A DNA stretch of 64,000 nucleotides from Roseivivax sp. THAF197b (lineage in GTDB: Bacteria > Pseudomonadota > Alphaproteobacteria > Rhodobacterales > Rhodobacteraceae): contig NZ_CP045318.1 in NCBI RefSeq assembly GCF_009363255.1, positions 3,399,501 to 3,463,500 on the forward strand, read 5' to 3'. Position 1 is the stretch's first letter. The number at the start of each line of letters is the position of its first letter. A program made the position numbers and the translations under genes. Positions 8,610 to 16,821 of the stretch are shown here, one piece after another. The notes below the pieces were generated by a model that was not told where the DNA came from, searched no databases, and worked only from the letters and a program-made list of their open reading frames with translations.

Positions 8610-9514
8610 CAGGCAAGCTCCTCAAGGACACGTTTGGCCGAAGCGCGGGTGGCCAGAAGGGCGACCAGCGCGGCAAGGGGCGGCACCAGAAGGGGCCAGA
8701 TCCAGCCCGCGCCGCGAAAGCCCAGACCGGTCAGCACACCCGCCGCATCGCCGGTATCGGGCATCAGCGTGACCGCGATCATGCCGAGAAGGACGCCCGC
8801 TGCTGCACCGCCCAGCGCCCGCAAGGTGAAGCGGCGCACGAAGGCCCCGGCGATATAGGCATCGGTCGCGCCCACGAGGCGCAGCACCGCGATGACCTGC
8901 GCATTGGCCGCAAGGGCCGCATTGGCCGCCAGCGTCACCATCGCCGCAAGCGCGCCGAAGATCAGCACCAGCGCGGTCCAGCCCAGAAGCCGCAAGCCGC
9001 CTGCCGCCTCGAGAAGCGGCTCACGCCAGCGGGCGTGATCGTCCAGCACCGCCCCCGGCACCTCGGCCTGAAGGCGCAGGCGCAGACCGGCGGGATCCAG
9101 CCCCTCCTCGGTCTCGGTCACCTCGATCAGCTGCGGCACCGGCAGGTCGTCCAGCGGCAGGTCGGTGCCGAACCACGGCTCCAGCAGGCCGCGCTGTTCG
9201 GCCTCGTCAAGCGCGCGGGCAGAGGCCACGCCGGGTGTCGTTTCCAAAAGCGCGAGAGCGGCGGCCGTCTGGCGGGCCATCTCCTCGGCCGGGGCGGAAA
9301 TGCGGATCGTGGCCGAACGCGCAAGCTCCTCGCCCCAACGCTCCGCGAGGCGCCCGGCCGCCAGAGACAGCGCAAGGGCGAAGACCGCGAGGAACGCCAT
9401 CGCGGCGGCGGAAAAGAGCGTGAGCTGAACCGTGAACCCCGCAGGCGGCACGACCCGGTCCGCGCCTGCATCGCGCGACAGCACCGTGCGGAGATCGGAC
9501 AGGAGCGCCTTCAC
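8609..9514 (-). CDS. ftsX: Cell division protein FtsX
   Basis: Integral membrane partner of FtsE; the complex couples ATP hydrolysis to activation of cell-wall hydrolases at the division site. It has 301 residues. One membrane segment near the N-terminus (about 29-53), a periplasmic domain (about 55-175) and three C-terminal membrane segments (about 180-203, 232-252 and 268-290) match the family. The start is GTG 9514, overlapping the ftsE stop as GTGA. An apparent longer frame upstream is only the shadow of ftsE. Confidence 0.9.
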   Translation of the reverse strand: MKALLSDLRTVLSRDAGADRVVPPAGFTVQLTLFSAAAMAFLAVFALALSLAAGRLAERWGEELARSATIRISAPAEEMARQTAAALALLETTPGVASARALDEAEQRGLLEPWFGTDLPLDDLPVPQLIEVTETEEGLDPAGLRLRLQAEVPGAVLDDHARWREPLLEAAGGLRLLGWTALVLIFGALAAMVTLAANAALAANAQVIAVLRLVGATDAYIAGAFVRRFTLRALGGAAAGVLLGMIAVTLMPDTGDAAGVLTGLGFRGAGWIWPLLVPPLAALVALLATRASAKRVLEELA

Positions 9515-10188
9515 AGATCCGCCCCCGCCGAGATGAGCCGCCGGTTCGAGATGCGCAGCACCCGCGCCTGCACATGCGCCTTGGCCGCGCGGATAAGGCT
9601 CAGATCGTGGGTGGCGATCATCACCGCCTTGCCCATGCGATTGAGCTCGATCAGGAGCCGCAACAGGCGTTGCGACATCTCCCAGTCGACATTGCCGGTA
9701 GGCTCGTCGGCAAGGATCACGTCGGGCGACATGATGACCGCACGGGCCAGTGCGGCGCGCTGCCGCTCCCCGCCCGAAAGCTCGGGCGGCAGGGCATTGG
9801 CGCGGTTCGTGAGGCCAACCCAGGTCATCAATTCCTGCAGATCGCCCTGATGCGCCCCGGCCTCGTCGCCGGACACGGCCAGCGGCAGGGCCACGTTCTC
9901 GGCCACGGGCAGGTGATCGAGGAACCGGCAATCCTGATGCACCACGCCGATCCGCCTGCGCGCCATGGCCACGCCATCGCGACCCATCTGGGTGACGTCC
10001 TGATCGAACAGGCGCACATGGCCGGCCGTGGGCATCAGCGCGCCATAACAGAGCTTCATCAGCGTGGTCTTGCCCGCCCCCGAGGGCCCGGTCAGGAAAT
10101 GGAACGACCCCGGCGGCAAAGCCAGCGAGATATCGGACAGAAGCTCTCCGCCGCCATAGCTGTACGCCACCTTGTCGAACTCGATCAC
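9511..10188 (-). CDS. ftsE: Cell division ATP-binding protein FtsE
   Basis: Cytosolic ATPase of the FtsEX complex. It has 225 residues, normal for the family. Walker A is GPSGAGKTT (about 34-42). The ABC signature LSGGERQRAALARA precedes Walker B VILADEPTGNVDW, followed by the switch histidine in ATHDLSLI. It is first in a leftward operon ftsE-ftsX-plsC-PPOX and divergent from the zinc-ribbon gene; the shared 155-base intergenic region (10189-10343) must hold both promoters, but no confident consensus was seen. Confidence 0.95.
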   Translation of the reverse strand: MIEFDKVAYSYGGGELLSDISLALPPGSFHFLTGPSGAGKTTLMKLCYGALMPTAGHVRLFDQDVTQMGRDGVAMARRRIGVVHQDCRFLDHLPVAENVALPLAVSGDEAGAHQGDLQELMTWVGLTNRANALPPELSGGERQRAALARAVIMSPDVILADEPTGNVDWEMSQRLLRLLIELNRMGKAVMIATHDLSLIRAAKAHVQARVLRISNRRLISAGADL

Positions 10189-10343
10189 GCAGGGCCCCCT
10201 TCGGATTGCGCGATGTTGTGCCCGAGCATCGGCATGGTTTCAATCCATGGCTGTGACGAAAACGTCTTTTAACACATGCCGCAGCAGCTTATTGTTGCCA
10301 AAACAAGGGGTTTTCGGGTGGCAAAAGACAAGCGGAGCAAGCA

Positions 10344-11222
10344 ATGCGGCTGACCTGCCCAAATTGCAACGCGCAATACGAAGTTCCGGTGGATGTGATC
10401 CCCGATGCGGGGCGGGATGTGCAATGCTCCAATTGCGGGCATACCTGGTTCCAGCATCATCCCGATCACGCGCCCGAGGCCGAGGATCCGGACGACCTGC
10501 CCGATCCGGTCGCGGATGATGCGGATTTCGAGGACGACCTTGCAGATGCCGAGGCCGCACCGCCCCAAGCCACCGGCCCCGAGACACCGCCCACAGCCCG
10601 GCGGCGCGGCCTCGATCCCTCCGTCGCCGAGGTTCTGCGCGAAGAGGCCGAGCGCGAAGCAAAGGCCCGGCGTGCGGGCGGCGATCCGCTGGAAAGCCAG
10701 CCGGAACTGGGTCTCGACAGTGCGGCGGAAACGGAAGAGGAGCGGCGCGCCCGGCAGGCCCGGGAGCGAATGGCGAAGATGCGCGGCCCCGCGGCAACAG
10801 AGGCGTCCGATCGTGCACCAGAGACTGCGCCCGACGACGGCCCATCGCCCGCACCGCGTGCGGAACGGGCTGCGAGCCCGTCCTCGCGCAGCGAAATGCT
10901 GCCGGACATCGAAGAGATCAACCAGACGCTGCGCGCCGCGACGGACCGGCGCCCCGCCGAAACCCCGGAAGGCCGCGCGCCCGAAGATCCGGGGCAGGAG
11001 AGCGGCGGGTTCTCGCGAGGTCTGGCCATCGGCATCCTGATCGCGGTGCTCGCGCTGGCGCTCTACATCTTCGCAGCCCCGATTGCCGAAGCCGTGCCTG
11101 CGCTGGCCCCCGCCCTCGATGCCTATGTGGCGCAGGTCAACGATCTGCGGGTCTGGCTGCAAGTCGCGCTGGAACGCCTCGGAGAGATGATCGGCGGGGC
11201 GGCGGCACCCGCGCCGGAGTGA
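10344..11222 (+). CDS. Zinc-ribbon (MJ0042-type) single-pass membrane protein
   Basis: A 292-residue protein with an N-terminal zinc ribbon formed by C5 and C8 (CPNC) and C28 and C31 (CSNC). A long acidic, proline- and alanine-rich linker (about 40-225) is followed by one membrane segment (about 230-251) and a short tail. This layout is found next to ftsEX in related genomes. The zinc ribbon would face the cytosol and could bind nucleic acid or protein; the function is unknown. The linker is low-complexity and probably disordered. Confidence 0.85.
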   Translation: MRLTCPNCNAQYEVPVDVIPDAGRDVQCSNCGHTWFQHHPDHAPEAEDPDDLPDPVADDADFEDDLADAEAAPPQATGPETPPTARRRGLDPSVAEVLREEAEREAKARRAGGDPLESQPELGLDSAAETEEERRARQARERMAKMRGPAATEASDRAPETAPDDGPSPAPRAERAASPSSRSEMLPDIEEINQTLRAATDRRPAETPEGRAPEDPGQESGGFSRGLAIGILIAVLALALYIFAAPIAEAVPALAPALDAYVAQVNDLRVWLQVALERLGEMIGGAAAPAPE

Positions 11223-11259
11223 TCGGTTCAGACAGGGAATTTCGAGCGCGGGCCCACAA

Positions 11260-11285
11260 GAAATGCGTCCAATTTTTCGCATTTC
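11260..11285. repeat. Perfect 8-bp inverted repeat after the zinc-ribbon gene
   Basis: Arms gaaatgcg (11260-11267) and cgcatttc (11278-11285) flank a ten-base T-rich loop. It lies 37 bases past the zinc-ribbon stop and 80 bases before the STAS gene. It could end the upstream transcript or be an operator for the partner-switch pair; the arms are AT-rich for this genome and there is no T-run after it. Confidence 0.4.
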
Positions 11286-11340
11286 GCGGGATTTAAGCGG
11301 CTGCGGAAAACCGGTTGGTAAAGAATAGCGCCTAGCGTGA

Positions 11341-11360
11341 TCCCCGATATTGAACGGGGA
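11341..11360 (+). promoter_or_regulatory. Hairpin covering the ribosome-binding site of the STAS gene
   Basis: Arms tccccg (11341-11346) and cgggga (11355-11360) flank eight bases. The right arm is the only purine-rich stretch that could act as ribosome-binding site for ATG 11366. If it forms in mRNA, it would hide the site and limit translation. No experimental support is available; a 6-bp stem can also arise by chance. Confidence 0.35.
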
Positions 11361-11365
11361 CATGA

Positions 11366-11707
11366 ATGATGGAGCTTGTGGCCAGGGATGCGGAATCCGC
11401 GCGGGTCATCACGGTCAAGGCTGACCGGATCGATGCGGCGGTCGCCTTGGAATTCAAGGACGCGATGCGCGCCGCATGCGACGCGGCCGGGCCACGCGTG
11501 CTGCTGGATCTCAGCGCGGTCACCTTCATCGATTCAAGCGGGCTCGGCGCCATTGTCGCCGCGATGAAACAGCTCGAATCGGGGCAACAACTGGAACTGG
11601 CCGCGCTCAATCCGCTGGTCGATACCGTTTTCCGGCTGACCCGCATGGATACGATCTTTCGCATCCACCCGACCCTCGATGACGGCCTGTCCAAGAATGC
11701 CGCTTGA
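11366..11707 (+). CDS. STAS-domain anti-sigma factor antagonist (RsbV/SpoIIAA-like)
   Basis: A 113-residue partner-switch protein. The phosphorylation loop FIDSSGLGA places the conserved serine at about residue 57-58. In the known families the unphosphorylated form binds an anti-sigma kinase and frees its target. The start is one of two adjacent ATGs (11366 or 11369). The next gene encodes the likely kinase. No sigma factor or RsbU phosphatase lies nearby, so the target must be elsewhere or may not be a sigma factor. Confidence 0.92.
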   Translation: MMELVARDAESARVITVKADRIDAAVALEFKDAMRAACDAAGPRVLLDLSAVTFIDSSGLGAIVAAMKQLESGQQLELAALNPLVDTVFRLTRMDTIFRIHPTLDDGLSKNAA

Positions 11708-11756
11708 ATCGCTGCTCCGTCACCCCGTCCCCTGCGGCGAATGGAGGCCCGGCCGA

Positions 11757-12200
11757 ATGTCCCCCTGGCGCTATCCCGTGGCCAATAACCCGCGCGATGT
11801 GAGGCGTACCTGTGTTGCGGTCGAAGCGGACCTGCGCGCGGCGGGCGTGTCCTCGGGTGCCGCCGCCCGGATGGAGCTGATCTGTGCCGAAGTCCTGAAC
11901 AATATCGTCGAACACGCGATGCCGGGTCAGCCCGATGGCTGGATCGAATTGCAGATCGACCTCGCCGCCCCCGGTCGCCTGACCTTTCTCGACAACGGCG
12001 CCCCGATGCCGGATGGCGGGCGCAGGCAGATCTCGGACCCCGATATGTCCTGCCCGCCGGACATGAACGGCCCGAAGGAAACGCTGCCCGAGGGCGGGTA
12101 TGGCTGGCTATTGATCCGCAGCCTTGCCGAACATGTCGAATATGACCGCACCGACGGGAAAAACAGCGTCCGCATCACCCTGCCGCCGGACCTGTCCTGA
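11757..12200 (+). CDS. Anti-sigma factor serine kinase-type ATPase (RsbW/SpoIIAB-like)
   Basis: A 147-residue HATPase_c protein. The N box is seen as ELICAEVLNNIVEHA, the G1 box as LDNGAPMP and a later glycine segment as EGGYGWLLIRSL; together these form the GHKL ATP pocket. Start chosen at ATG 11757 (MSPWRYPVANN) because ggagg lies nine bases upstream; ATG 11697 would overlap the STAS gene but lacks a ribosome-binding site. It probably phosphorylates the adjacent STAS protein. A closer role cannot be set from sequence. Confidence 0.88.
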   Translation: MSPWRYPVANNPRDVRRTCVAVEADLRAAGVSSGAAARMELICAEVLNNIVEHAMPGQPDGWIELQIDLAAPGRLTFLDNGAPMPDGGRRQISDPDMSCPPDMNGPKETLPEGGYGWLLIRSLAEHVEYDRTDGKNSVRITLPPDLS

Positions 12201-12427
12201 ACGCGGACGTCAGGGCGCGGGTCACGCCCCAAAAAGACCCTATTCCCTTCGCACTCGCGACACAGTGAACGGTCAAACCTCTATGCGTAGCTGCAATAAG
12301 CTTCCCTCGGCGCCGCACAGTTTTTAGCCCCCACCCAGTGTGTGGCGTCGAGGCTCTTATCCCCCCATTGTTGTTCCGCCCGATGAAAGTCATACACGAC
12401 TCTCATCATTAGAAAGGAACATGGCCG

Positions 12428-14002
12428 ATGCGCGATTTCCAAAAGCCGGGTCGCTCCGCTGTCTTTGCCGCGAACGGAATGGCCGCGACGTCCCATCCGC
12501 TGGCCGCGGCAGCCGCAATCGACATCCTGAAATCCGGCGGCAACGCTCTGGATGCGGCCATCGCGGGCGGCGTCCTTCTGGGCCTTTGCGAACCGCAGAT
12601 GACCGGGATCGGCGGGGATTGCTTCGCGCTGATCTCGAAGCCCGGTGAAGACGTGGTCGCGATCAACGGATCGGGCCGCGCGCCGGCCGGAGCCTCGGCC
12701 GACCGGCTGCGCGAGGCGGGCCACGAAACGGTGCCGGTCCACAGCGCCGATGCCGTGACCATCCCGGGCGCCATCGACGCGTTTGCCCGCATGTCGGAGC
12801 GTTGGGGCAAGATCGGCCTTGCCGACAGCCTCGCCCCCGCGATCCGCTACATGGATGAGGGCGTGCCCGTCGCGCCGCGCGTGGCGTTCGACTGGGCCCA
12901 GCAGGCCGAAACGCTCCAAGGTGCCGCGCGCGATCATTACCTCAAGGACGGCGCCGCCTATGGCTGCGGCGACCTCTTTGCCCTGCCCGGACAGGCGGAG
13001 GTCCTGCGCCGCATCGCCAAGGACGGCCCACGCGCCTTCTACGAGGGTGAAATCGCCGAAGACATGCTCGCCACGCTCAAAACGGCGGGCGGCACTCATT
13101 CCGCGGATGATTTCGCCGCCGTCGAGGCCACGCTCGGTGACCCGATCGAGGGCAGCTACAAGGGCGTCGACCTTCTGGAGCATCCGCCCAACGGTCAGGG
13201 CGCGACTGCGATCCTGCTTCTCAACATCCTCAAGCGCTTCGATTTGGCGGCGATGGACCCCTGGGGCACGGAGCGCGCCCATATCGAGGCGGAGGCCACC
13301 AAGCTCGCCTACGATGCGCGCAACCGCTTCCTGTCCGATCCCGACCACATGTCCCGGCTCGATCATATGCTCAGCGACGAGACGGCGGAGCAATTGGCCG
13401 GCCTGATCGATCCAAAGCGCGCCCAACGGGCCGTGACCCAGATCACCGAAGCGGTCCACAAGGATACGATCTACATCACCGTGGTCGACCGGGACCGCAT
13501 GTCCGTGTCGCTGATCTACTCGATCTTCCACGGCTTCGGGTCCGGCCTTGCCTCCGAAAAGTTCGGCATCCTGTTGCAGAACCGCGGCGCGGGCTTCTCG
13601 CTCACCGAGGGCAACCCGAACGAGCTCGCTCCGGGCAAGCGCCCGATGCACACGATCATCCCAGGCATGCTGCGCGAAGGCGGCGCGGTCACCATGCCCT
13701 TCGGCGTCATGGGCGGGCAGTACCAGTCGACGGGACACGCACGGTTTCTGACCAACCGGGTGGGCTTCGGCCTCGACCCGCAGGCCGCCATCGACGCCCC
13801 GCGCAGTTTCGCCCAGGGCACGCAGCTACAGGTCGAACGCGGCTACGCATCGAAAGTGCGCGAGGAACTGGCCGAAATGGGCCACGAGGTCGTGATCCCG
13901 GACGGTCCGATCGGTGGCGCGCAGGCGATCCTGATCCACGAGAACGGCACGCTCGAGGGCGCGTCGGACCCGCGCAAGGATGGTGCCGCGCTCGGCTACT
14001 AG
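12428..14002 (+). CDS. ggt: Gamma-glutamyltransferase family protein, cytosolic type
   Basis: Predicted N-terminal nucleophile hydrolase cutting or transferring gamma-glutamyl groups. It has 524 residues with no signal peptide (MRDFQKPGRSAVFAANG), unlike the periplasmic E. coli enzyme. The self-cleavage site aligns as T347 in DTIYITVVD; the usual TTHxSVVD is altered, with Tyr where His normally sits. The segments GNALDAAIA and GGDCFALI match the family. It may act on glutathione or on other gamma-glutamyl or cephalosporin-like amides. A ribosome-binding site (aagga) precedes ATG 12428. A possible start at 12421 is in another frame. Confidence 0.88.
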   Translation: MRDFQKPGRSAVFAANGMAATSHPLAAAAAIDILKSGGNALDAAIAGGVLLGLCEPQMTGIGGDCFALISKPGEDVVAINGSGRAPAGASADRLREAGHETVPVHSADAVTIPGAIDAFARMSERWGKIGLADSLAPAIRYMDEGVPVAPRVAFDWAQQAETLQGAARDHYLKDGAAYGCGDLFALPGQAEVLRRIAKDGPRAFYEGEIAEDMLATLKTAGGTHSADDFAAVEATLGDPIEGSYKGVDLLEHPPNGQGATAILLLNILKRFDLAAMDPWGTERAHIEAEATKLAYDARNRFLSDPDHMSRLDHMLSDETAEQLAGLIDPKRAQRAVTQITEAVHKDTIYITVVDRDRMSVSLIYSIFHGFGSGLASEKFGILLQNRGAGFSLTEGNPNELAPGKRPMHTIIPGMLREGGAVTMPFGVMGGQYQSTGHARFLTNRVGFGLDPQAAIDAPRSFAQGTQLQVERGYASKVREELAEMGHEVVIPDGPIGGAQAILIHENGTLEGASDPRKDGAALGY

Positions 14003-14011
14003 GGACTGAAA

Positions 14012-14055
14012 CGCGGGGGCGCAGCCCCCGCGCGGATCGGCCCGGCGCAGCCGGG
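14012..14055. terminator. Tandem GC hairpins between convergent ggt and gshA
   Basis: Two perfect stems, each with a gca triloop: cgcgggggc-gca-gcccccgcg (14012-14032) and cccggc-gca-gccggg (14041-14055). They fill the 72-base gap between two converging genes. There is no T-run, so intrinsic termination is uncertain, but a two-way stop or transcript-end stabiliser is likely. Confidence 0.55.
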
Positions 14056-14074
14056 TCGAAACCCGTTCAGGGGA

Positions 14075-15445
14075 TCAGTAGGAATATTCCGCGAAGACCT
14101 TGGTGACGTCGCCGCCCCAATCGGTCTCGAAGCGGCGGATCAGCTCATCCGCAGGCGTCTCCCCGCTTTCAAGGCTGTCCTTGAGCGCGTTCAGGAAATG
14201 CGTCTCGTCGGGCAGCAAACCGCCCGCGCCCGGTCGAGCCCGCGCGCGCAGCCCGCCCTCGGCAAGGGCAACCACGTCGCGGGCAAGGTCGTGCATCTTC
14301 AATCCGTTCACCTCGGCGGCCAGACCGTCGACCGAGGCCGCAACACGCCAGGCCTCGCGCGTCTCCGCATCCCAGCCCTTGGCCAGATCCCACGCCGCAT
14401 CGAGCGCGCCCTGATCGTACATCAGCCCGACCCAGAAAGCGGGCAGCGCGCACAGCCTGCGCCACGGGCCGCCATCGGCACCGCGCATCTCGATGAATTT
14501 CTTCACGCGCGCCTCGGGAAAGATCGTCGTCAGGTGATCGGCCCAGTCCGACAGGGTCGGCTTCTCGCCCGGAAGGGCCGGCAATTCGCCTTTCAGAAAA
14601 TCGCGGAAGGACTGGCCCAGCGCGTCCACGTATTCGCCGTCGCGGTAGACAAAGTACATCGGCACATCGAGCGCGTAATCCACCCAGGCCTCGAAACCGA
14701 AGCCGTCTTCGAAGACGAAGGGCAGCGTCCCGGTGCGGGCGGGATCGAGATCGCGCCAGATGCGCGAGCGCCAGGATTTGTGACCGTTGAGCTTGCCTTC
14801 GAAGAACGGCGAATTGGAAAAGAGCGCGGTGGCCACGGGCTGCAGCGCCAGCGCCACGCGCATCTTCTTCACCATGTCCGCCTCGGACGCGAAATCGAGG
14901 TTCACCTGAACCGTGCAGGTCCGGTACATCATGGATTTCCCCATGGTGCCGACCTCGTCCATGTAGCGCGTCATCAGCCGGTAGCGCCCCTTGGGCATCA
15001 TCGGCATCTCGTCATGGGTCCAATGCGGTGCCGCACCAAGCCCGATGAAGCCCACATCGAGCGCATCGGCCACGTCGCGCACCTCCGCGAGATGCTGGTT
15101 CACCTCGTCGCAGGTCTGGTGGATCGTCTCGAGCGGTCCGCCCGACAATTCCAGCTGCCCGCCCGGCTCGAGCGAGATGTTGGCGCCCGCCTTCTCCAGC
15201 CCGATCAGGTGGCCTGCCTCCTCGACCGGCGCCCAGCCATGCCGGTCCCGCAGACCGCTCAGCACGGCATGCACCGATTGGCGGCCCTCATATGGCAGGG
15301 GCTCCAGCGTGCCCTTGAGGTAGCCGAACTTCTCGTGCTCGGTGCCGATGCGCCAGTCTTCCTTGGGCTTGCAGCCCGCTTCCAGGTATTCCGCCAGTTG
15401 AGATTGATCCTCGATCAATCCGCCGCCGCTTTGAGGGATGGACAT
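14075..15445 (-). CDS. gshA: Glutamate-cysteine ligase (alphaproteobacterial/plant type)
   Basis: Cytosolic ATP-dependent ligase making gamma-glutamylcysteine, the first step of glutathione synthesis. It has 456 residues. The segments RIGTEHEKFGY near the N-terminus, LEPGGQLELSG and MYRTCTVQVNLDF match the class shared by alphaproteobacteria and plants, which differs from E. coli GshA. The ggt gene lies opposite, and a GST gene lies 6 kb away. It starts 91 bases after the stop of the small membrane-protein gene, probably in the same leftward unit as rsmE. Confidence 0.95.
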   Translation of the reverse strand: MSIPQSGGGLIEDQSQLAEYLEAGCKPKEDWRIGTEHEKFGYLKGTLEPLPYEGRQSVHAVLSGLRDRHGWAPVEEAGHLIGLEKAGANISLEPGGQLELSGGPLETIHQTCDEVNQHLAEVRDVADALDVGFIGLGAAPHWTHDEMPMMPKGRYRLMTRYMDEVGTMGKSMMYRTCTVQVNLDFASEADMVKKMRVALALQPVATALFSNSPFFEGKLNGHKSWRSRIWRDLDPARTGTLPFVFEDGFGFEAWVDYALDVPMYFVYRDGEYVDALGQSFRDFLKGELPALPGEKPTLSDWADHLTTIFPEARVKKFIEMRGADGGPWRRLCALPAFWVGLMYDQGALDAAWDLAKGWDAETREAWRVAASVDGLAAEVNGLKMHDLARDVVALAEGGLRARARPGAGGLLPDETHFLNALKDSLESGETPADELIRRFETDWGGDVTKVFAEYSY

Positions 15446-15536
15446 GGGAAGGGCGCTCCGTCTTTGGGCCTCGGATCATGGCCAAACTGGTCGGCCCGTC
15501 TTTGGCGTCAAGCCATGGTCAGGATTATGGCAGGTG

Positions 15537-16070
15537 TCAATGCAGGCGCGGGCGCAGGGGGGCTGCATCCGCGCGCATCCAGATCTGCACGCGCCCGGTG
15601 CCCGGTGCGCGCATGGCCCGCAACATCGCTTCGGTGTCGAATCCGGGCAGCCCGGCAAAGGCGTCGAACAGGCCGTCCGCACCGGACGCGGTCACGGGGA
15701 TATGCAGGGGCGGGCCGCTGCGATGGGTGATCAGCCAGTGATCGGGCTGCCCATCGCGATCGAGCGCAAGCTCCGTCACATCGTCGAGATCCGCGACTCC
15801 GCCCGAAAGCGGGCCGAAATACATCAGCCGCCCCTCGGTCACGGTGACGATGCCCGGCCCGTCCTCGCCGCTACGGAACCGGCCGCGCTGCACACCGAGC
15901 GCCATCAGGCCGAGGCCCGCGACCGCGACAAGGAGCCCGAACCCCGCCACGACCCAGCCAAGCGCGGCGGCATAAATCAACAGGCCCAGCGCCCCTGTCC
16001 CCGCACCGATCAGCGCTTCGCGCCAGCGCAGCAGGAAGGCGCGCGCCTCGGGTCGGATGGAACCGCTCAT
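15537..16070 (-). CDS. Hypothetical membrane protein with two membrane segments
   Basis: A 177-residue protein. A basic N-terminus is followed by two adjacent membrane segments (about 18-60) and a soluble C-terminal domain of about 115 residues with patterned strands (GRLMYFGPLSGG, HWLITHRSGPPL). It resembles PH-like membrane-attached domains in layout only; no family is assigned. Its ATG at 16070 overlaps the rsmE stop (ATGA), so it is translationally coupled. The frame is also open upstream, but only as a shadow of rsmE. Confidence 0.78.
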   Translation of the reverse strand: MSGSIRPEARAFLLRWREALIGAGTGALGLLIYAAALGWVVAGFGLLVAVAGLGLMALGVQRGRFRSGEDGPGIVTVTEGRLMYFGPLSGGVADLDDVTELALDRDGQPDHWLITHRSGPPLHIPVTASGADGLFDAFAGLPGFDTEAMLRAMRAPGTGRVQIWMRADAAPLRPRLH

Positions 16071-16810
16071 TGCCAATCCCCGAATCGCATCTGCCACAAG
16101 GTCAGGGCCGCCACCGCCGCCGTATCGGCCCGCAGGATGCGCGGGCCAAGGCTGGCCACATGCGCCTCCGCCATGCCCTGCAGCCGCGCGCGTTCCCCCT
16201 CCGAGAACCCGCCCTCGGGTCCGATCAGGATCGCCCATGGCCCTGAGCCTTGCGCCTCTGCGAAAAGGCCCGCCCGGGCCGATGAGCTGCCGCCCTCCTG
16301 CGCCATCGCCTCATCGCAGAACATCAGACGCCGCTGGCTGTCCCAGCCATCGAGAACGGCGCGCAGCTTCTGCAATTCCGCCACCTCGGGCACGAAGACC
16401 GCGCCGCATTGCTCGGCCGCCTCCTTGGCATGGGCCTGCAACCGGTCCTGCCGCAGACGCTCGGAATTGGTGAACTCGGTCGCCACCGGAACCAGCCGCC
16501 GAACACCCATCTCCACCGCCTTCTCGACGATGAAATCCGTGCGCGCCTTCTTCACCGGCGCGAAGAGGAGCCACAGATCCGGCGGGTCCCGTTGCGGCGC
16601 GGTCTGCGCGCGACATGTCAGCACGCCACCCCGCTTGCCGGCCTGAGTGATCTCCGCCTCCCACGCCCCGCCGGTGCCGTTGAACAGGGTCACGGTCGCA
16701 CCCACGGCCTGCCGCATCACCCCAAAGAGGTAATGCGCGTCGTCGCGTCCGATCTCGACCGGTTGCCCCTCGGCCAAGGGCGCTGATACAAACAAGCGAA
16801 TTCCTGACAT
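16067..16810 (-). CDS. rsmE: 16S rRNA (uracil-1498-N3)-methyltransferase
   Basis: SPOUT-class methyltransferase that modifies U1498 of 16S rRNA using S-adenosylmethionine. It has 247 residues. An N-terminal PUA-like domain (1-70) is followed by the knotted domain. Signature blocks are KKARTDFIVEKAVEMGV, IGPEGGFSEGE and LGPRILRADTA. Its start lies only 11 bases from the divergent ubiA start, so its promoter must sit inside ubiA. Confidence 0.95.
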   Translation of the reverse strand: MSGIRLFVSAPLAEGQPVEIGRDDAHYLFGVMRQAVGATVTLFNGTGGAWEAEITQAGKRGGVLTCRAQTAPQRDPPDLWLLFAPVKKARTDFIVEKAVEMGVRRLVPVATEFTNSERLRQDRLQAHAKEAAEQCGAVFVPEVAELQKLRAVLDGWDSQRRLMFCDEAMAQEGGSSSARAGLFAEAQGSGPWAILIGPEGGFSEGERARLQGMAEAHVASLGPRILRADTAAVAALTLWQMRFGDWQ

Positions 16811-16821
16811 GGGCGGACCCT

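Noticed and set aside
12421..12648. Alternative frame starting at ATG 12421
   Set aside because: It has the nearer ribosome-binding site but its product is arginine-rich, unconserved-looking, and overlaps the certain ggt frame.
15402..15420. FNR-like dyad ttgat...atcaa in gshA
   Set aside because: The spacer is 5 bases, not the 4 of FNR sites, and it lies inside the coding region.
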